64,000 nt of DNA from Angiostrongylus vasorum (Eukaryota > Nematoda > Chromadorea > Rhabditida > Metastrongylidae): NCBI GenBank assembly GCA_018806985.1, contig JADANN010000033.1, positions 2,290,501 to 2,354,500 on the forward strand. The letters are read 5' to 3'. This document shows positions 13,601-22,799 of the stretch, piece after piece. A program made the translations under genes and the position numbers. Each line of letters begins with the position of its first letter. The first letter of the stretch is position 1. Below the pieces are notes generated by a model that was not told where the DNA came from, searched no databases, and saw nothing but the letters and a program-made list of their open reading frames with translations.

Positions 13601-16600
13601 AAATACGGTAGCTGAAATCTTATTCATTCAGGCGTGAAAAGCATTTTAGCAGTTCTGTCACTGATTCCTTCAAAACAGTGCATAAGAACCTAACATACTA
13701 GTACTATTGAAAAAAATCACAGATCTGCGTGAATTACTGCCAGCTTCTCATCTTAAATCTGGTTAACCCACACATGGACGAACTTACCGTGATTAAAAAC
13801 TACAAATTTTAGCCGATCAATGATCCTAAAGCTGTTGTAAGACGATGAAACAATAAACCTGAAGCCACTGCACATCAATTGGTCCCAACTCTATAGTTGG
13901 CATGTTTTCGGCCGCTTTAAGCAGTGCAAGCTTCTCCTTAACACTCTCAACAAACAGCTCTCGTAAGGGCGGATACGAAAACTTTCGCATTGCCTGGAAT
14001 TCAGCGTTTCAACTCTGGTCACCTGAAGTTCATTAGCTATTATGCTTCTCTTATTTATATTATAGAAATTTAGCACTTGTGGCATGATTCAATTAGCACT
14101 TCAAGAAACTGATAGGATACTTAAAATTAATGCATTGAAGCGTGTGAGCCCGAAGTGATTCCTAAGAAATTACACAGATTGGAGGCTTTACGTTAGAAAA
14201 CTAACCTTATCTGGAATGATACCCTTTCCGTGAAGAAAAGTAACTACCATTTCGACACACTTGTCAACATTGTGTACTTCCGTATCGATTACCTTGGCAC
14301 AGAAATAAGCAGTTTTTAAAGGAATTATAACACTAGATGATTAAGCACTAGATTATTAAAAAAACACCAAAAAGTTCTCTTTAAAAAGTGCTAATGTTTT
14401 CTAAAAAACACACAGGATGGCACCCAAAATTCGTAAATTAAACTTTCTTCTTTTTTTCCTTTTTTCCTTCTTTCTTTTCTTTTTTTTCTACCAACTAGCG
14501 AAAAGTAAAGCTACCAAGCATGGATGACACAAAAGAAGTGTTACCAATTCAGGACACTCTGGTGGTTCGTAAGCGCTGTCGATACCAGTAAATCCAGAAA
14601 TTTCACCAGCTCGAGCCTTCGAGTAAAGATCTGAAAGCACACTCGTATTCAACTCGATAATTGCTTGTTCTAGTTGTCGAAAAACGGTTTCAAAAAACGA
14701 TAGCACCTCAGGGAAAATGCTGAAACTATCTTCCATCATAAGGTTGTATCAACTGTCGCGTAAATCACCATTGCCGGCACCAATAAACCTTTCCCGTTTT
14801 GGTTCACGCGAATCATAGCTACTCAGCAAGTTGCACAAGCTCGAGGGACACGAAACTCCTCATATTTTGTCGACAAACTACGAGGGTCTTTACTTTTATC
14901 GTTTTTCACAGGCGTATAGCATAGGTGTCCTGACAAGTTCTTATATTTATAACTTTTCGCTGGCTTTACAGATAAAAATTTTAGACTCCTCAGCTTAGGA
15001 GACCTTAATGGATGGGATGAACATTCCCTAGCGCTGAAGTGGTAAACAACGGTTGTACATATTTCACCAAAAATGCATTGTGTGATGTCATGTTACAATC
15101 GTTCAGGAGCCTCGGATGTGTTCAGTACCGATTGACGTCCGAAGTGCACTCGTTTACGTTGTTCTACCATCGTCGAAGTGTGCCAGCAAGCAAATAGTTG
15201 TTCTGTATAGTCATAGAAAAAAAAGTTGAAAAATTGCTCCATTTTTTTTCCTTGACCGTTCTCAACTCCAAATAACCCAATTCGTAAAATATCTGGACAA
15301 TTCAAAGGTCCGATTTTTTAAAAACCTCGAGATTAACACTTAAAAAACTATACCATACGAACAGCCCTTGTTAAGCTTACGCGAGGTTATGACTAATTCT
15401 TCAATTACAATGGCCGACGTTTCCGTGACGTCACTTTCTTCAGAGTCTAGACATATCATATACCCATACTACTTTGTTATTCAGTTAATATTCCTTAGTG
15501 TGAGGGGCAAACAGTTATTGTACTTCTATCGAGCATTTTACCCTGTCAATTATCATTAGCATTATTAGCACTTGCCCATACGACCGTCTGTGTAATACAG
15601 AAGATCACGTGAGTTGCTCTAACTGCAGAGACGGGGACTGCATGAGTACAGGTATAATACACCTGATTTCTTGTGAGATATGCGGTGATGAATGAATATG
15701 TTGCGGAAACGGAGAGACTAATTTATGTCCGCATGAAAGAACACCTAGAATGAAAGTTGAAAACCCGCTGAAGTACTCTCTAGGTCCACATAGGTGCACT
15801 AACGTAATAATGATGATTTCGAAGTAGCTGTTACGATCCTGGAGGAAAATCAGAAACGTCAACGCGGAAAACCCTTGATGAATTTCGGATAAACTTCCAA
15901 AATTCATAAATGAGTGGAAAAGATGAATATCTCACTATCACACATGACTTGGCGCTTTATCCCAGATTAATCCATGATTTGACTTGGATTCATTGCTTAT
16001 CGTGTGGAGACACATACGGGTACCGTACTTTGAAAGAAAATTGTTAACCCTTTTTAATATATAGATTCCTAGTTTGGCTTGTGAATTAGGTTTCTATTAG
16101 AGCTAGATAATATTACCCAAACAACCAAATAATGTGGCTGTATAATATGTTTATGGTATGAAGAAGGATCGAAATCGTCGAAACATCAACAGATGCCATT
16201 GAACAACAAATAGTAGCAACTTCGCGTAAGCTCAACAAGGATTATTCGTAAGATATATCAACAATGTTATCGGATCTATGACAAAAAGAATCCTACTTTT
16301 CGGATCACGCTTCTCACATTCCTCTAGTGAAGTACTCAAGTAGACTTCGAAAAAGCCGAGATTCTCCTGAACAACTCGAATATACAAAAGCAGTGTTCAG
16401 ACCAATGATCAATTTAACACACATGACCCGACATCTTATTCTTAACGCCGAATGCGTGAGACGACATCTAGTTTTCTTTGACTCGTATTTTTCCATGATG
16501 GAAGCATTTGAAGAGTTAAAGAGCGACAGATTTGTACGACAGAGTTTGCTCTTTCGAACTAGGACTATACATATCACTTCAACGAAGCTGAGATATTTGC

Positions 16601-18562
16601 AAAACTCTGGACCGCAGGTGCCTATGGTGGGAACGAACGCGCTATTGTCTTTTCCGGGGAGTAACGCGTTCACCACCACACCACGCAGGCCCTTCGTTTC
16701 GCCTGTCTGTCAGCTAGTTCTATCGATCTTTTTGCCATCAGCAATCACCCGTCAACGGGATTGATCTGGGGAGCCCAAATCGGCATTGAACCCAGTTAAG
16801 CTGAGGCTATAGTTATAATCACAATTGACGGGTGATTGCTGATGGCAAAAAGATCGATAGAACTAGCTGAAGACAGGCGAAACGAAGGACCCGCATGGTG
16901 TGGTGGTGAACGCGTTACTCCCCGGAAAGGACAATAGCGCGTTCGTTCGCCACCATAGGCACCTGCGGTCCAGAGTTTTGCAAATATCTCAGCTTCGTTG
17001 AAGTTATATTTCGCAATATACCCTGCCATCAAAAGAGTAGGCAGTAGGCAAAAAGGTTAAAACTATACATATCTTTCTCCCTCTGGAATTTTAACCCAAC
17101 ATTAGATTCCCACAGAGTCAAAATTTAATTGGAACTGGAAACGAAACTGGAATTTTTAAAAGTTTTAACATATGCATGTCGTCCTCAAAATCAACGGTAC
17201 ATTAGAGTACATCATTACTCCCCTTCCAAATTTTTTGTTTAACTGCTTCGCAATTCGACAAATCTACACCGAGGAAAAGAAGAAACGGAAAGATATCCCT
17301 CTTAGTGAAATATGAAAACTTATGTAATGCTGGGAAAGATCTGCAGATTTCATGACGTGTATTTCAATCAAGTATGGTTCACTAATAACGCACAAATTTG
17401 TGTACAAGTGGAAAGAGCAGACATTTTCTGTTACCTACGAGCTGAAATCAATTCATATCGGGTCTCGTGTGTTAATATAAGAAGTCCAATATTGGCCCAT
17501 ACCGTTTCATGAATTCTCCTTGCCTCATTGCGATCGGCAAGAAACGGTGAAATAAATGACGACAAACAGACTAAACCCTGATCGGCGAATAGCTTAGACA
17601 CTTCGGCTACCCTTTAAAGAAAGGAAGTTACTGTTAACACTGGTCGCTAAAAAGTTCGATCTAAATGCAAGAAGGTGCCATCTGGGTCACCTATATGGTG
17701 GAAAAAGCTTCGAAATTAATCCCACCTTCGTATATTTTCGCTTCTATCTTCTTTTGAAAAGCCGAGGTTCTTACAAAGGCCGTGCCGAACATTATCACCG
17801 TCCAGACCACAACATGGTATTCCCATCTACAAACAACATTAATACATAAACCTACAACCTCCACTTGAATGCTTCACCCTCCCACTCTTTCACACATCTC
17901 ACAGGGTGCCACATAAGCTCAGTTTGATAACTGTAAGGTAATTTAGAGGAGTTTTTTCATGATTATGTTGTAACCACGTATGATTACAGTGGGAAGCTAC
18001 TTTCAGCCCAGCTTTGGACGACTAACCTACAGAGAAATCTAGTCTTTAGAAGTAAACATCAGCACTGCAAAGAATTGATTGTAAGCAGCACTGAAAAGTC
18101 CCTAAGTACATACCTAATTGGTATTGGTAGGATCTAAGGTAACAAGTGCGCTTGTTATTGGAAAACTTTAACACCCTCCTTTAAACTATAGATTTCTCTC
18201 TTTAGAAACCCATGCTGCAGTGCGAGACTCTCAAAATGACCCATAATTGGTGGTACATTACAAGGAACTAACTTGTGTGAGAAGTTTTTCTACAGCAAAG
18301 GCGATAGTTGTTTTCCCTGCTCCAGAGAGTCCAGTGAACCAGATAGTGCATCCGCGAAACCCATCGTGCTTTCCCAGAATCGAAGCTCGTTCCTCGCGAC
18401 TGGTTTTGTGTTGCTGGTAGGTAACGTTTGTCGCGCCGATCGAAAAGTGCTGAAGTAACTAGTAATTCTCTGAAAAAGACATGAAAAACAAAGTGCTATT
18501 TAATTAACATTCATGCAAAGAACTTTTTGCTTCGTCATTTCCCTCACCGCTCTCGGAGTCAT
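4590..18562 (-). CDS. pps-1: Bifunctional PAPS synthase (APS kinase + ATP sulfurylase), 18 exons
   Basis: This enzyme turns ATP and sulfate into APS (ATP sulfurylase half) and then PAPS (APS kinase half), the sulfate donor for sulfotransferases. Proposed coding exons, from the 5' end on the minus strand: 18548-18562 (tentative), 18273-18449, 17726-17826, 17503-17611, 16297-16366, 14545-14630, 14206-14292, 13859-13993, 11760-11882, 11463-11565, 10411-10601, 9527-9611, 9317-9445, 7919-8078, 7086-7194, 5875-5945, 5707-5789, 4590-4677. The kinase comes first, as in animal PAPSS, with P-loop GLSGAGKTT near residue 45, DGDNVRHGL and [10 protein letters not shown]. The sulfurylase has GWATPLPGF, the HNGH nucleotide-binding motif near 442, GRDPAG and [10 protein letters not shown]. 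The predicted length of about 640 residues fits animal enzymes (about 620-650). Two joints are abnormal: donor AT at 9316, and a one-base phase error between the 5875-5945 and 5707-5789 exons. Introns carry SINEs, foldbacks and a Penelope fragment. Identity is very sure; functionality is open. Confidence 0.95.
4790..4843. repeat. CT-rich microsatellite in the last PAPSS intron
   Basis: Pyrimidine tract on the plus strand (TCTCTCTCTCC, TTCTCCCTCTC repeats); purine on the sense strand of the gene. A simple repeat. Confidence 0.9.
5315..5425 (-). mobile_element. SINE core fragment in a PAPSS intron
   Basis: GGTAGCCTCCCAGACATGTC, then ACACCAGTTCCTCGACCC and AGGGATGAAAAG, matching the shared SINE core on the minus strand. 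Confidence 0.5.
5707..5789 (-). CDS. pps-1: PAPS synthase exon 17: ATP sulfurylase
   Basis: Acceptor CTCTAG, donor GTTGTA, ends in phase 2. It encodes [20 protein letters not shown], the DPAR...FISGTRMR block. Confidence 0.95.
5875..5945 (-). CDS. pps-1: PAPS synthase exon 16: ATP sulfurylase, phase error at its end
   Basis: Acceptor TTTCAG, donor GTGAAG. It encodes [20 protein letters not shown], the MAPGL...PFRVAAY block. It ends in phase 2 while the next exon needs phase 0; one missing A in the AAAA run beside the donor would explain it. Confidence 0.9.
6290..6480 (-). mobile_element. SINE-1 copy, decayed, in a PAPSS intron
   Basis: ATGACTCGCGGTGGCTTGCC, CGTCCCAGACAAGCCTGGTA and GACCCCGGAGGAATGGATGG match the SINE-1 body; the head is barely recognisable near 6470. 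Confidence 0.65.
7086..7194 (-). CDS. pps-1: PAPS synthase exon 15: ATP sulfurylase
   Basis: Acceptor ATTTAG, donor GTGACT. It encodes [15 protein letters not shown] and [10 protein letters not shown], the GRDPAG and YEPTHG.K motifs of the active site. Confidence 0.96.
7919..8078 (-). CDS. pps-1: PAPS synthase exon 14: ATP sulfurylase
   Basis: Acceptor TTTTAG, donor GTATAT. It encodes [17 protein letters not shown] and [17 protein letters not shown], among the most conserved blocks of the family. Confidence 0.96.
8640..8820 (+). mobile_element. SINE-1 copy, 5' truncated, in a PAPSS intron
   Basis: The 3' half only: GTTCGGCAAATTACTACCAG, CTACCAAGCGATGCTTAATG and GGGATTGACCAACGCC. Confidence 0.6.
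9040..9200 (-). mobile_element. SINE-2 related fragment in a PAPSS intron
   Basis: AATTTTGTACCAATTTCCGC and ACCGTGCAGGGAAATGAG correspond to the minus-strand SINE core. Heavily decayed. Confidence 0.4.
9317..9445 (-). CDS. pps-1: PAPS synthase exon 13: HNGH active site, AT donor
   Basis: It encodes [19 protein letters not shown] and [13 protein letters not shown] is the nucleotide-binding motif of ATP sulfurylase. The next exon supplies the [10 protein letters not shown] that must follow, in correct phase, only if splicing occurs at CTAG|ATAAGT, a donor whose G is replaced by A. Read-through meets a stop a few codons on. Confidence 0.93.
9527..9611 (-). CDS. pps-1: PAPS synthase exon 12: ATP sulfurylase
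   Basis: Acceptor CATTAG, donor GTAAGA, ends in phase 1. It encodes [20 protein letters not shown], the short helical segment before the nucleotide-binding motif. Confidence 0.9.
9840..10110. mobile_element. Foldback element with hammerhead-like arms, in a PAPSS intron
   Basis: Left arm TTTATTCGGCTAGCGTTTCA; right arm CCGAAACGTCAGCAGAATAA, roughly inverse. Each arm carries the unit CTGAAGA...GAAACG with GACGAAGA between (right arm at about 10053). Interior about 150 bp with GACGAAGAC motifs. Confidence 0.6.
10411..10601 (-). CDS. pps-1: PAPS synthase exon 11: ATP sulfurylase
   Basis: 191 bases; acceptor TTCCAG, donor GTATGT. It encodes the beta-rich region ending [11 protein letters not shown], equivalent to SGDWLVGGDL. 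The exon is GC-rich compared with its introns, as expected for constrained coding sequence. Confidence 0.94.
10935..11218 (+). mobile_element. SINE-1 copy in a PAPSS intron
   Basis: Head GTGCGTTTCACGCAGTGGTC, AATACACATGGAATCAATCC in the B-box position, CATCCACAGCCCACCGCAGG, tail GATGCTTAATGAAGTCGG and GGGATTGATCAATGCC. Nearly complete. Confidence 0.78.
11463..11565 (-). CDS. pps-1: PAPS synthase exon 10: ATP sulfurylase
   Basis: Acceptor TTTGAG (weaker than usual), donor GTAAGT, ends in phase 1. It encodes [18 protein letters not shown], the SIPIVLPV segment. Confidence 0.9.
11760..11882 (-). CDS. pps-1: PAPS synthase exon 9: ATP sulfurylase
   Basis: 41 codons in phase 0; acceptor CTTCAG, donor GTAGTT. 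It encodes [20 protein letters not shown], the signature GWA.PL.GFM.E..YL of this family. Confidence 0.96.
12080..12360 (-). mobile_element. SINE-1 copy in a PAPSS intron
   Basis: CGTTGATCAATTCCTGATGG at the tail side; CCCAGACAAGGCTGGTACCA in the core; GCGGGATCGATCCC and CACTGCGCTATAAGCG at the head (B and A box positions). Confidence 0.82.
12466..12672 (-). other. Unidentified 68-codon ORF in a PAPSS intron
   Basis: Charged helical reading with [20 protein letters not shown] and [14 protein letters not shown]. It is not a PAPSS exon: the neighbouring exons join without it. The composition suggests a fragment of a real protein, possibly from a transposon, but I do not recognise the family. 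Confidence 0.25.
13859..13993 (-). CDS. pps-1: PAPS synthase exon 8: start of sulfurylase
   Basis: 45 codons in phase 0; acceptor TTCCAG, donor GTTTAT. It encodes [16 protein letters not shown] and ends DVQWLQ, matching the ELFV...LDLQW segment at the start of the ATP sulfurylase half. Confidence 0.92.
14206..14292 (-). CDS. pps-1: PAPS synthase exon 7: linker
   Basis: 29 codons in phase 0. It encodes the weakly conserved joint between the kinase and sulfurylase domains ([20 protein letters not shown]). Confidence 0.88.
14446..14489. repeat. Polypyrimidine tract in a PAPSS intron
   Basis: A T/C run about 45 bases long, ending 55 bases from exon 6 (14545) on its donor side. Simple low-complexity sequence. 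Confidence 0.8.
14545..14630 (-). CDS. pps-1: PAPS synthase exon 6: end of APS kinase
   Basis: Acceptor TTTCAG, donor GTAACA. It encodes [20 protein letters not shown] followed by EPPECPEL, the highly conserved GFTGIDS.YE.PE block that closes the kinase active site. Confidence 0.95.
15560..15910 (+). pseudogene. Penelope-like GIY-YIG fragment in a PAPSS intron
   Basis: The DNA matches the copy at 23475-23720: a C-rich [16 protein letters not shown] stretch, then [10 protein letters not shown], then a broken copy of the endonuclease. Frameshifts throughout. It lies on the opposite strand to the host gene. Confidence 0.7.
16120..16245 (+). repeat. Possible decayed hammerhead-like terminal unit near PAPSS exon 5
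   Basis: TATGAAGAAGGATCGAAATC and GTCGAAACATCAACAG fit the order of the Penelope-end unit, about 210 bp after the 15.56-15.91 kb Penelope piece. Weak. Confidence 0.3.
16297..16366 (-). CDS. pps-1: PAPS synthase exon 5: APS kinase
   Basis: Acceptor GTTCAG, donor GTAGGA; 70 bases ending in phase 1. It encodes [20 protein letters not shown] and then DPK, matching the FFEVFV...CE.RD.K block. A foldback element starts about 200 bp away in the adjacent intron. Confidence 0.92.
16565..17050. mobile_element. Foldback/MITE with about 215 bp inverted arms, in a PAPSS intron
   Basis: Left arm runs ACTTCAACGAAGCTGAGATA, TTTGCAAAACTCTGGACCGC, GGAGTAACGCGTTCACCACC, to ATCAGCAATCACCCGTCAAC (16575-16756); the right arm is its inverse (16829-17012), with a short centre. 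Ends carry CCTGCCATCAAAAGAGTAGGCAG-like termini. ORFs of 145 and 121 codons on opposite strands are artefacts of the palindrome. Confidence 0.88.
17503..17611 (-). CDS. pps-1: PAPS synthase exon 4: APS kinase
   Basis: One base completes the arginine of exon 3, then 36 codons; donor GTATGG. It contains [16 protein letters not shown] and [11 protein letters not shown], the FISP motif of APS kinases. Confidence 0.95.
17726..17826 (-). CDS. pps-1: PAPS synthase exon 3: APS kinase substrate motif
   Basis: Acceptor TTTGTAG, donor GTGGGA; ends in phase 2. It encodes [16 protein letters not shown] and [15 protein letters not shown], the conserved APS-binding DGDN.R.GL and the following arginine-rich loop. 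Confidence 0.95.
18273..18449 (-). CDS. pps-1: PAPS synthase exon 2: APS kinase P-loop
   Basis: 59 codons, phase 0 at both ends; acceptor CTTCAG, donor GTTAGT. It encodes the typical lead TNVTYQQH and the Walker A loop [11 protein letters not shown], which binds ATP in the kinase half. Confidence 0.95.
18548..18562 (-). CDS. pps-1: PAPS synthase exon 1 (tentative, five codons)
   Basis: A 15-base exon reading MTPRA, followed by a donor GTGAGG. It is in phase with the next exon, which starts at codon phase 0. It was chosen only because it supplies an in-frame ATG within 100 bases upstream of exon 2. The real first exon could lie elsewhere, or the message could be trans-spliced. Confidence 0.3.
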
Positions 18563-18689
18563 TAAGTGTTCTACGAAGTTGAAACCTCTTGGGAACCAAT
18601 AAAGCACAAACTCGAAAAAACAGCAGACGAGTCCAAAGTTTGGCTAAATTGGGTAAATGTGAACTTTCGAAAAGGAAGTCAGTCTTTCC

Positions 18690-19510
18690 TCGGCTTTACT
18701 TGGGTGGAATTCATGTACTTTGATAATGTTTCGAATGGCTAAATCAACACTCAAAGCACACAAATTTCATCCTCGAGAAATCGAGGGAAGAGTAGTTTCT
18801 GAACGTTCACATTAACCTAGCTAAAAACAGCTACATCATCAAATGATAGCGAAAGCCAAGTAACAAAAATACACTGGTTCATCACTCTCCTCTCATCTTT
18901 CGGGGAATCCCGCAATTTGATGTGATGAAAAGCCATTTCCAATGGCTACAAAATCGTTGTCGCTCGGGATAGGTTTAGAGGAAAAATCACGCCCTTAAAC
19001 GAAAAGTATAGCGAAGACGAGGGCCCGTTTAACTTGCGCTTTATCTTCAACGAAAGTAAGAATAGGCACAAATCGGTGCTTAAAAAGGGCCGGTCCAGCG
19101 AATTCGGTACCAGTGATTGAACACTCCAAAACGTCAACTAGTTTGTAATAGCTTCCACGACCATCTGTGTATAACACAGAGTCGCATAATTTGCTCTGAC
19201 AATAGAGATGGCGACTGACTGAGTGTCGGTACGTTGTATTTCTTGTAAACTGCACTGGCGAAACGTGTACACCACTCTAGGACCGTCCAGAAGAGCATCT
19301 AGTTGGGAAACTCAAAGTCAAACAAAACACTCGATTAGGCACTCATACTCATAGGACACAAAGTCATTAACGAAGAAGATTTTGAAGCAGAAATCACTAT
19401 CATCGCACAGGAATCCGAAACAAAAAACTCTTAAAGCGAAGTGGACAAACTTCAACAACCCGAAAAAGGACCCCCAGAGAGGACTGCCTTGTGATCACAC
19501 AATATCTCAG
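18690..19510 (+). pseudogene. Penelope-like element remnant (RT end to GIY-YIG)
   Basis: Scattered matches to the 22.8 kb copy: the NVHINLAKNSYI-type strand near 18800, the KPSNKNTLVH stretch near 18855, and the endonuclease region near 19190-19450. Many stops and indels. It starts about 130 bp beyond the proposed PAPSS first exon. Confidence 0.65.
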
Positions 19511-19614
19511 ACTGATATTTCAACGTGAGAGGTGCTCACCACCCATCCACGTAAGATTCTGAGCGGCTGGTCACCATCAAATAACTGGAATACTCACAAA
19601 GAACAAAACTGTGA

Positions 19615-19872
19615 GTTTCACTTTTTATTTTCTGCCTACCACAAATTTCACGGCAGGGTACTAAGCGAAGTACAGCCACAATGTTGCTGAGATATTTGCA
19701 AAACTCTGCACCGCAGGTGTCTAAGGTAGGGGAATGAACGCGTTATTGTCCTTTACGGGGAGTAATGTGTTCACTCGCATGGTGTGGTGGTGAATGCGTT
19801 ACTCCCCGGAAAGGACAATAACGCGTTCGTTCCCAACCTTAGACACCTGCAGTCCAGAGTTTTGCAAAACTA
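19615..19872. mobile_element. Foldback/MITE copy, short-centre
   Basis: TTTTTATTTTCTGCCTACCA terminus; arms TTTGCAAAACTCTGCACCGC and its inverse GCAGTCCAGAGTTTTGCAAA around TGCGTTACTCCCCGG. Nearly a perfect hairpin of about 85 bp arms. Confidence 0.85.
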
Positions 19873-19969
19873 TGAGTGTTTAAAAGATACTGTTTACTCT
19901 TCGAATGGAAATTTAAGCATTAAATTTTTATCTGTCGAGTTATGAAAATGTTTGACCCGAAAGATTGCT

Positions 19970-20085
19970 TCTCAATTTAATCTTTCCAGGCTCTGAAGAA
20001 CGTGAAATCACCGAAACGTCAGTTATTGTGAATAAATAATGTAATAACAACACCGTGCCTGCTTTTCAAAAAAAAAGGTAATTAT
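19970..20085 (+). repeat. Penelope-associated end with hammerhead-like motif
   Basis: Contains CCAGGCTCTGAAGAACGTG and then CACCGAAACGTCAG followed by a GTGAATAAATAATG tail. This is the same unit that closes the 24.1 kb Penelope copy, here shortly after the 18.7-19.5 kb remnant, so it probably is that copy's 3' end with a foldback inserted between. Confidence 0.55.
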
Positions 20086-20089
20086 TTAT

Positions 20090-21260
20090 TGATCAATGTC
20101 AAGGTTAACAGAAAGTCGGTCCTGGGATTTGTTCTGTTATGCTTTCAAGTCTTCATGTTATCTCTTCAGAACGCTGTCGAAAAACCAACGTTGCTCGTTA
20201 TTTGCTGCTTTATTCGTAGCCGAGTTGTCCAGATCTGCAGCTGATACAAAATTTGATGTCATTTCAACTAATGCCCACGAAAAATTGAGCGCCGGACGTG
20301 AGCATCACGGAGTGGTATGTGGCTAATATCGACAGTAGATGTGGAATTCATAAGTCCAGATATCTGAGTACGTCAGAAATCCAGTACGGACCTGATTAGG
20401 GAGCATAACTGAGCAGATGGAAGGGGTATGGGTACATACACAAGCGTTAAGGAACTATTTAGCCCATCATTTCGAAAGGAAACAGCTCTGTGTCTGACCC
20501 ATTACATAGTTGCAACGATGGTGGGATTAGTTTAATATTATTCGCCATTAGACACAATGATTCCATGTATCAGCGGATTCGCTGAATAAAGCTGAGGTCT
20601 TCATACTCTTCATACCGGTGGGAACTCGATGAACAAAGATCAGAAAGGGACTTATACTTACGAAACTACCCAATTTCTTATGAAAGCACTTATAAAAGTG
20701 CGGAAAACCAAAATTTAGCATACAATTGCAGAAATCGACGACAAATATGTACAGAACCCAATAAATGCTATCAATCGGTTATTCTACCTTTATGGTGTCA
20801 TATTCAGGGCTAAATCGAGCTTACCTTATAATCAAAACTGTCATAGGTGCCAAGTTGGACAACTGGATGCATAGCGTCGTCAACTGGCTAATGAGACTTT
20901 TTTCAATAAAAAGTTGCTAAGCTAGGTCCACCTTTTCTTCTAATTAGGAGTACTCGATAACAACAAGTCGCCGCACTTCTTAAGATTATAATTATTGCAT
21001 CTAAGAGTTGTAATTGAGTCCACAGACATAAAAAATTACAGCTGACATCTCAGTCGGCTATAACATGTATTTACGGAGTGCCTTGTTAAGTAATCCTTTA
21101 AAACACAGCTACTCTACTGCTCTAGAACTCATTTTCATTTTCATTCAGTTTTTAGGGTGAAGCATAAAAACTTATGATTAACTAGTGAATGAAGGCGCAA
21201 GTATAAAGATGACCCTTTCGTGATCGCGCTTAATTTTTGGCTACTGCGGACATAAAGAAT
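20090..21260. other. Unannotated stretch
   Basis: A 76-codon plus-strand ORF at 20096-20326 (SRLTESRSWDLFCYAF start) has no recognised domain. The rest is AT-rich with no repeat I can name. Confidence 0.35.
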
Positions 21261-21264
21261 AAAA

Positions 21265-21545
21265 AAGGATAAAGCTCTTGGCGCTGATCAATCCCTGAGG
21301 GGATGCGCCATGAATTCGACTTCATTAAGCATCGTTTGGAGGTGATTGAATGCATATCTGGCCTTTACAATGACTCGCGGTGGCCTACCGATGTATCGAG
21401 CCAGTGCTGCTATCCTCCAAGACAAGTCTGGTAACAATTTGCCAAGCCCGGAGGGATGGAAGGCTTGGTGGGTCATGGGCGTAGGGGATCGATTCCATAT
21501 GTGTGTCGCAGTGGCGCCTCCAACTTCTGCGCCACATTGCGGACA
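21265..21545 (-). mobile_element. SINE-1 copy
   Basis: Very close to the 1.6 kb copy (TGGAGGTGATTGAATGCATA, CTGGCCTTTACAATGACTCG, CGGAGGGATGGAAGGCTTGG). The head at 21520-21545 is decayed. A plus-strand copy follows at 22.4 kb, giving a tail-outward pair. Confidence 0.85.
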
Positions 21546-21689
21546 TACTAGTTTTTATATAATAAGACGATAGTTTTCCGATATCTAGAAGAACTGAGTC
21601 GTGAACATGATAAACTTGTCGAAGAAAGTTTGCTCTACCAATCCATTAGTATGAGTGGCAGGTGTGCTGCTATTTCCTACATATTTCAT

Positions 21690-22105
21690 GGCAGAGTACA
21701 AGAGTAGGTATGGCATGTGCAATACAACCACGAAAATACCGAAGTATTTGCAAAATCCGAACCCCAGGCCAGATTAGAGCCCGCGATTACCTTTTTCCGG
21801 AGATTCACGTGTTACCCACTGCATCATCGAAGCCTCTGCTTTGCCTTTATGCAGCCTCAGCTTAACTAGGTTCAACGCTGAGTGGTGCTCCCCAGATCAT
21901 TCCCGATGTCGGATAATTGCTGATGGCACCGTTAGGGTGAAGAACTGACCGAGAGAAAGACAAAATAAAAAGCTTCGGTTGGTGCAGTGGATAAAACGTG
22001 AGCCACTGTAAAGCGTAATCGCGGGTTCGGATTTGGCCTTGGGTCTGAGTTTTGTAAATATCTTAACATCATTGTGGTTGTATTCCAGCACCTTTCTATA
22101 TGTGG
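21690..22105. mobile_element. Foldback with tRNA-like arms
   Basis: Left: ATTTGCAAAATCCGAACCCC, AGATTCACGTGTTACCCACT; right: TTCGGTTGGTGCAGTGGATA, AATCGCGGGTTCGGATTTGG, TGAGTTTTGTAAATATCTTA. The right arm reads like a tRNA gene (A-box GTGCAGTGG, B-box GGGTTCGGAT). It lies between a minus and a plus SINE-1. Confidence 0.75.
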
Positions 22106-22364
22106 ACGCTCTATATGATAATATTGCCCATTATAATAATTAGCATTGGAATAACACTCGATTGTTACATTTATGGCAGTGAACTCGTCCGCAAAACGGT
22201 TTTTGTATATTTTTAAGTGTAGAATTAAGCTTTTTCCCAAACAACGCCCAACATAATATCTGCGTTCGAAAAGCTCTCAACTGACTAGAAAAAAATATGC
22301 TAAAAAGCTATGGACGACATAGGAAATCAGAGGAAAAGAGCAAAATTAAAATGTATTTATAACC

Positions 22365-22625
22365 CGCATGGGAGCTGCGACACGCACGTGAAATCGATCC
22401 CCCGCGCCCATGGCCCACCAAGCCTTCCATCTCTCTGGGGTCGACAAGTTCGTACCAGACTTGTCTGGGAGGATAGTAGCATTGGCTCGATACATCGGTA
22501 GGTCGCCGCTAGTCACTGTAAAGGCCAGACATGCATTCAATCGCCTCCAACAATGCTTTATGTTGTGGAATGTACGGCGCATCCCTGAAGAATTGATCAA
22601 CGTCGAGAGCTTTGTCATTTGTCCT
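22365..22625 (+). mobile_element. SINE-1 copy
   Basis: GTGAAATCGATCCCCCGCGC, CCCACCAAGCCTTCCATCTC, ACCAGACTTGTCTGGGAGGA, CTCGATACATCGGTAGG and the tail GAATTGATCAACGTCGAGAG. The A-box end of the head has been replaced. Confidence 0.82.
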
Positions 22626-22799
22626 TTATCGATTAGAAAAACAATGTCGGACCTGTAGTAGCACATAAACAAATCGCATACAATACCCAGTACAATGACA
22701 GCACTTGATACATCACCTATATCGGCAGTAATATTGTTAATCAGTGAGCATCGATTGTCTGAAGGACACGAGGAGACATTTTTGGTAGAAAGCCCCTTT

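Noticed and set aside
15560..15910. 100-codon minus-strand ORF at 15605-15907
   Set aside because: It is antisense to a Penelope GIY-YIG fragment.
16314..16764. ORFs of 145 codons (+) and 121 codons (-) overlapping each other
   Set aside because: Palindromic foldback arms plus the antisense of PAPSS exon 5 create them; the true coding exon here is 16297-16366 on the minus strand.
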